Part shown: positions 5,129 to 5,819 of the stretch, one piece after another
Position numbering within the stretch: the stretch's first letter is position 1
How the letters are laid out: every line of letters begins with the position of its first letter
Assembly (NCBI GenBank): GCA_011524785.1
Contig: WTJQ01000471.1
Span: 1 to 5,819 of the forward strand
Length of the DNA: 5,819 nt
Reading direction: 5' to 3'
Origin: Planctomycetota bacterium
Lineage (GTDB): Bacteria; Planctomycetota; UBA1135; GCA-002686595
Made by a program: the position numbers and the translations under genes
The notes under the pieces: model-generated
The model's input: the letters and a program-made list of their open reading frames with translations, nothing else
Told to the model about the DNA's origin: nothing
Database searches by the model: none

Positions 5129-5698
5129 TCAGGCGCCGAGCGCCGCCTCGATGGCCTTGCGCAGGTCGTCGTCGTCGGGACCGGTGGACGGGCCGTAGAA
5201 CTGGATCGGCGCGCCGTCCTTGCCGACGAGGTACTTGCCGAAGTTCCAGCCGGGCAGGTCGCCGGTCTTGGTGCCGAGCAGCGAGTAGACCTCGCTCTGG
5301 CCCTCACCCTCCTTGACCTGCACCTTGCCCATCACGGGGAAGGTGACCGAGTAGCGGTCCGAGCAGAACGAGGCGATCTCCTCGCCGGTCCCGGGCTCCT
5401 GGCCGCCGAAGTCGTTGCAGGGGAAGGCGATCACGCTGAAGCCGCGGCCCTCGAGCTCGGCGTGGAGCTCCTGGAGGCCGGCGTACTGGGGCGTGAAGCC
5501 GCACTGGCTCGCGGTGTTCACGACCAGGGTCACCTTGCCCGCGTAGGCGGACAGGTCCTGGGGCGAGCCCGCGAGGTCCTGGACGGTGAGGCTGTAGAGG
5601 CCGGTGCCGGACCACTGGGCCTCGAGCTCCGGGGTGACGGTGGCGGACTGGGTGCAGGCCGCGAGGGCCGCGCAGGCGGCGAGGGCGAGGATGCGCAT
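5129..5698 (-). CDS. Glutathione peroxidase family lipoprotein, Cys type (probably thioredoxin-dependent)
   Basis: The 189-residue product is a GPx-family peroxidase that reduces hydrogen peroxide or lipid hydroperoxides. A short signal ends in the lipobox LAAC, with Cys15 as the lipid-modified residue and Thr16 at +2, so an envelope, probably outer-membrane, location is predicted. The GPx fold follows: VNTASQCGFT with peroxidatic Cys66, FPCNDFGGQEPG with Cys94 and catalytic Gln100, and WNFGKYLV with Trp151 and Asn152, completing the Cys-Gln-Trp-Asn tetrad. Cys112 lies where thioredoxin-dependent members carry the resolving Cys, so thioredoxin-like proteins are the likelier electron donors. 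The active site is encoded as cysteine, not UGA. The usual FPCNQF is FPCNDF here. A hairpin-forming repeat lies 18 bases upstream of the start. Family is certain; substrate and donor are inferred. Confidence 0.93.
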   Translation of the reverse strand: MRILALAACAALAACTQSATVTPELEAQWSGTGLYSLTVQDLAGSPQDLSAYAGKVTLVVNTASQCGFTPQYAGLQELHAELEGRGFSVIAFPCNDFGGQEPGTGEEIASFCSDRYSVTFPVMGKVQVKEGEGQSEVYSLLGTKTGDLPGWNFGKYLVGKDGAPIQFYGPSTGPDDDDLRKAIEAALGA

Positions 5699-5716
5699 GG
5701 GATTCGTCTCGGGGAG

Positions 5717-5735
5717 CGGACGGAGGATCCGTCCG
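5717..5735. repeat. Inverted repeat upstream of the peroxidase gene
   Basis: CGGACGG (5717-5723) and CCGTCCG (5729-5735) are perfect 7-base arms around AGGAT. The repeat lies 18 bases upstream of the peroxidase ATG, where an operator or a leader hairpin could act. No clear -10 hexamer could be placed between it and the gene. Confidence 0.4.
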
Positions 5736-5765
5736 GTCCCTGGTGCGTTCGCCCCCTCCCGGGCC

Positions 5766-5819
5766 GCGGATGCGCCTCAGCGCGGGGGCGGGCCCGCCCC
5801 CGCGCTGAGGCGCATCCGC
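5766..5819. repeat. 54-bp perfect palindrome at the right edge
   Basis: Bases 5766-5792 are the exact reverse complement of 5793-5819, with no spacer; the centre is GGGCCC. The palindrome ends exactly at the window edge, so its full length is unknown. It could be a terminator hairpin of a neighbouring gene, or an assembly fold-back in which the sequence turns onto its own opposite strand. Confidence 0.9.

Noticed and set aside
2442..5198. A 918-codon open frame on the plus strand, offset from the hydroxylase frame
   Set aside because: Arg/Ala/Pro-rich out-of-frame translation of the hydroxylase gene, without family motifs.
2749..5307. An 852-codon open frame on the minus strand opposite the hydroxylase fusion
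   Set aside because: No recognisable domains; it runs antisense to a gene with intact flavoenzyme motifs and overlaps the peroxidase gene in another frame.

Overview
The window is very GC-rich, with short intergenic gaps and all five complete genes ending in TGA or TAG. The gene set is a YceH-family protein, a Y-family polymerase, a CoA-ester aromatic hydroxylase fused to an old-yellow-enzyme domain, two lipoproteins and a probable selenoprotein. This suggests a high-GC Gram-negative, perhaps a Myxococcota-like or related 'deltaproteobacterial' lineage. That placement is an inference from gene types and base composition only.

Layout. The first codons of a trmL-like tRNA methyltransferase gene run off the left edge on the minus strand (1-44). 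Divergent from it, two plus-strand genes follow: yceH (159-842), then a DinB-type translesion polymerase (879-2264) with a leucine at the steric-gate position and Asp in place of the usual third catalytic Glu. A GC-rich hairpin (2271-2303) separates the polymerase from a convergent minus-strand gene at 2333-2653 that is split by an in-frame TGA. That gene encodes a MerP-like heavy-metal-associated lipoprotein. Its TGA falls exactly where the metal-binding Cys of the GMTC motif should be, and it is followed by a perfect stem-loop with a GGUCU loop, the loop I recall for the E. coli fdhF SECIS. I read it as an unannotated selenoprotein, and it is the main discovery here.

Divergent from it is a 748-residue fusion of an FAD aromatic hydroxylase and an OYE-type reductase (2791-5037), of the salicylyl-CoA 5-hydroxylase / 2-aminobenzoyl-CoA monooxygenase-reductase type. 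A 16-bp perfect hairpin (5071-5107) separates it from a convergent Cys-type glutathione peroxidase lipoprotein (5129-5698, minus). The window ends in a 54-bp perfect palindrome (5766-5819) that may be an assembly fold-back.

The genes do not form one pathway. The two minus-strand lipoproteins would both sit in the cell envelope and use thiol or selenol chemistry (metal binding, peroxide removal). The three plus-strand genes each have a TAnnnT hexamer 6-7 nt before the ATG and no well-placed Shine-Dalgarno sequence, suggesting separate transcription from leaderless promoters.
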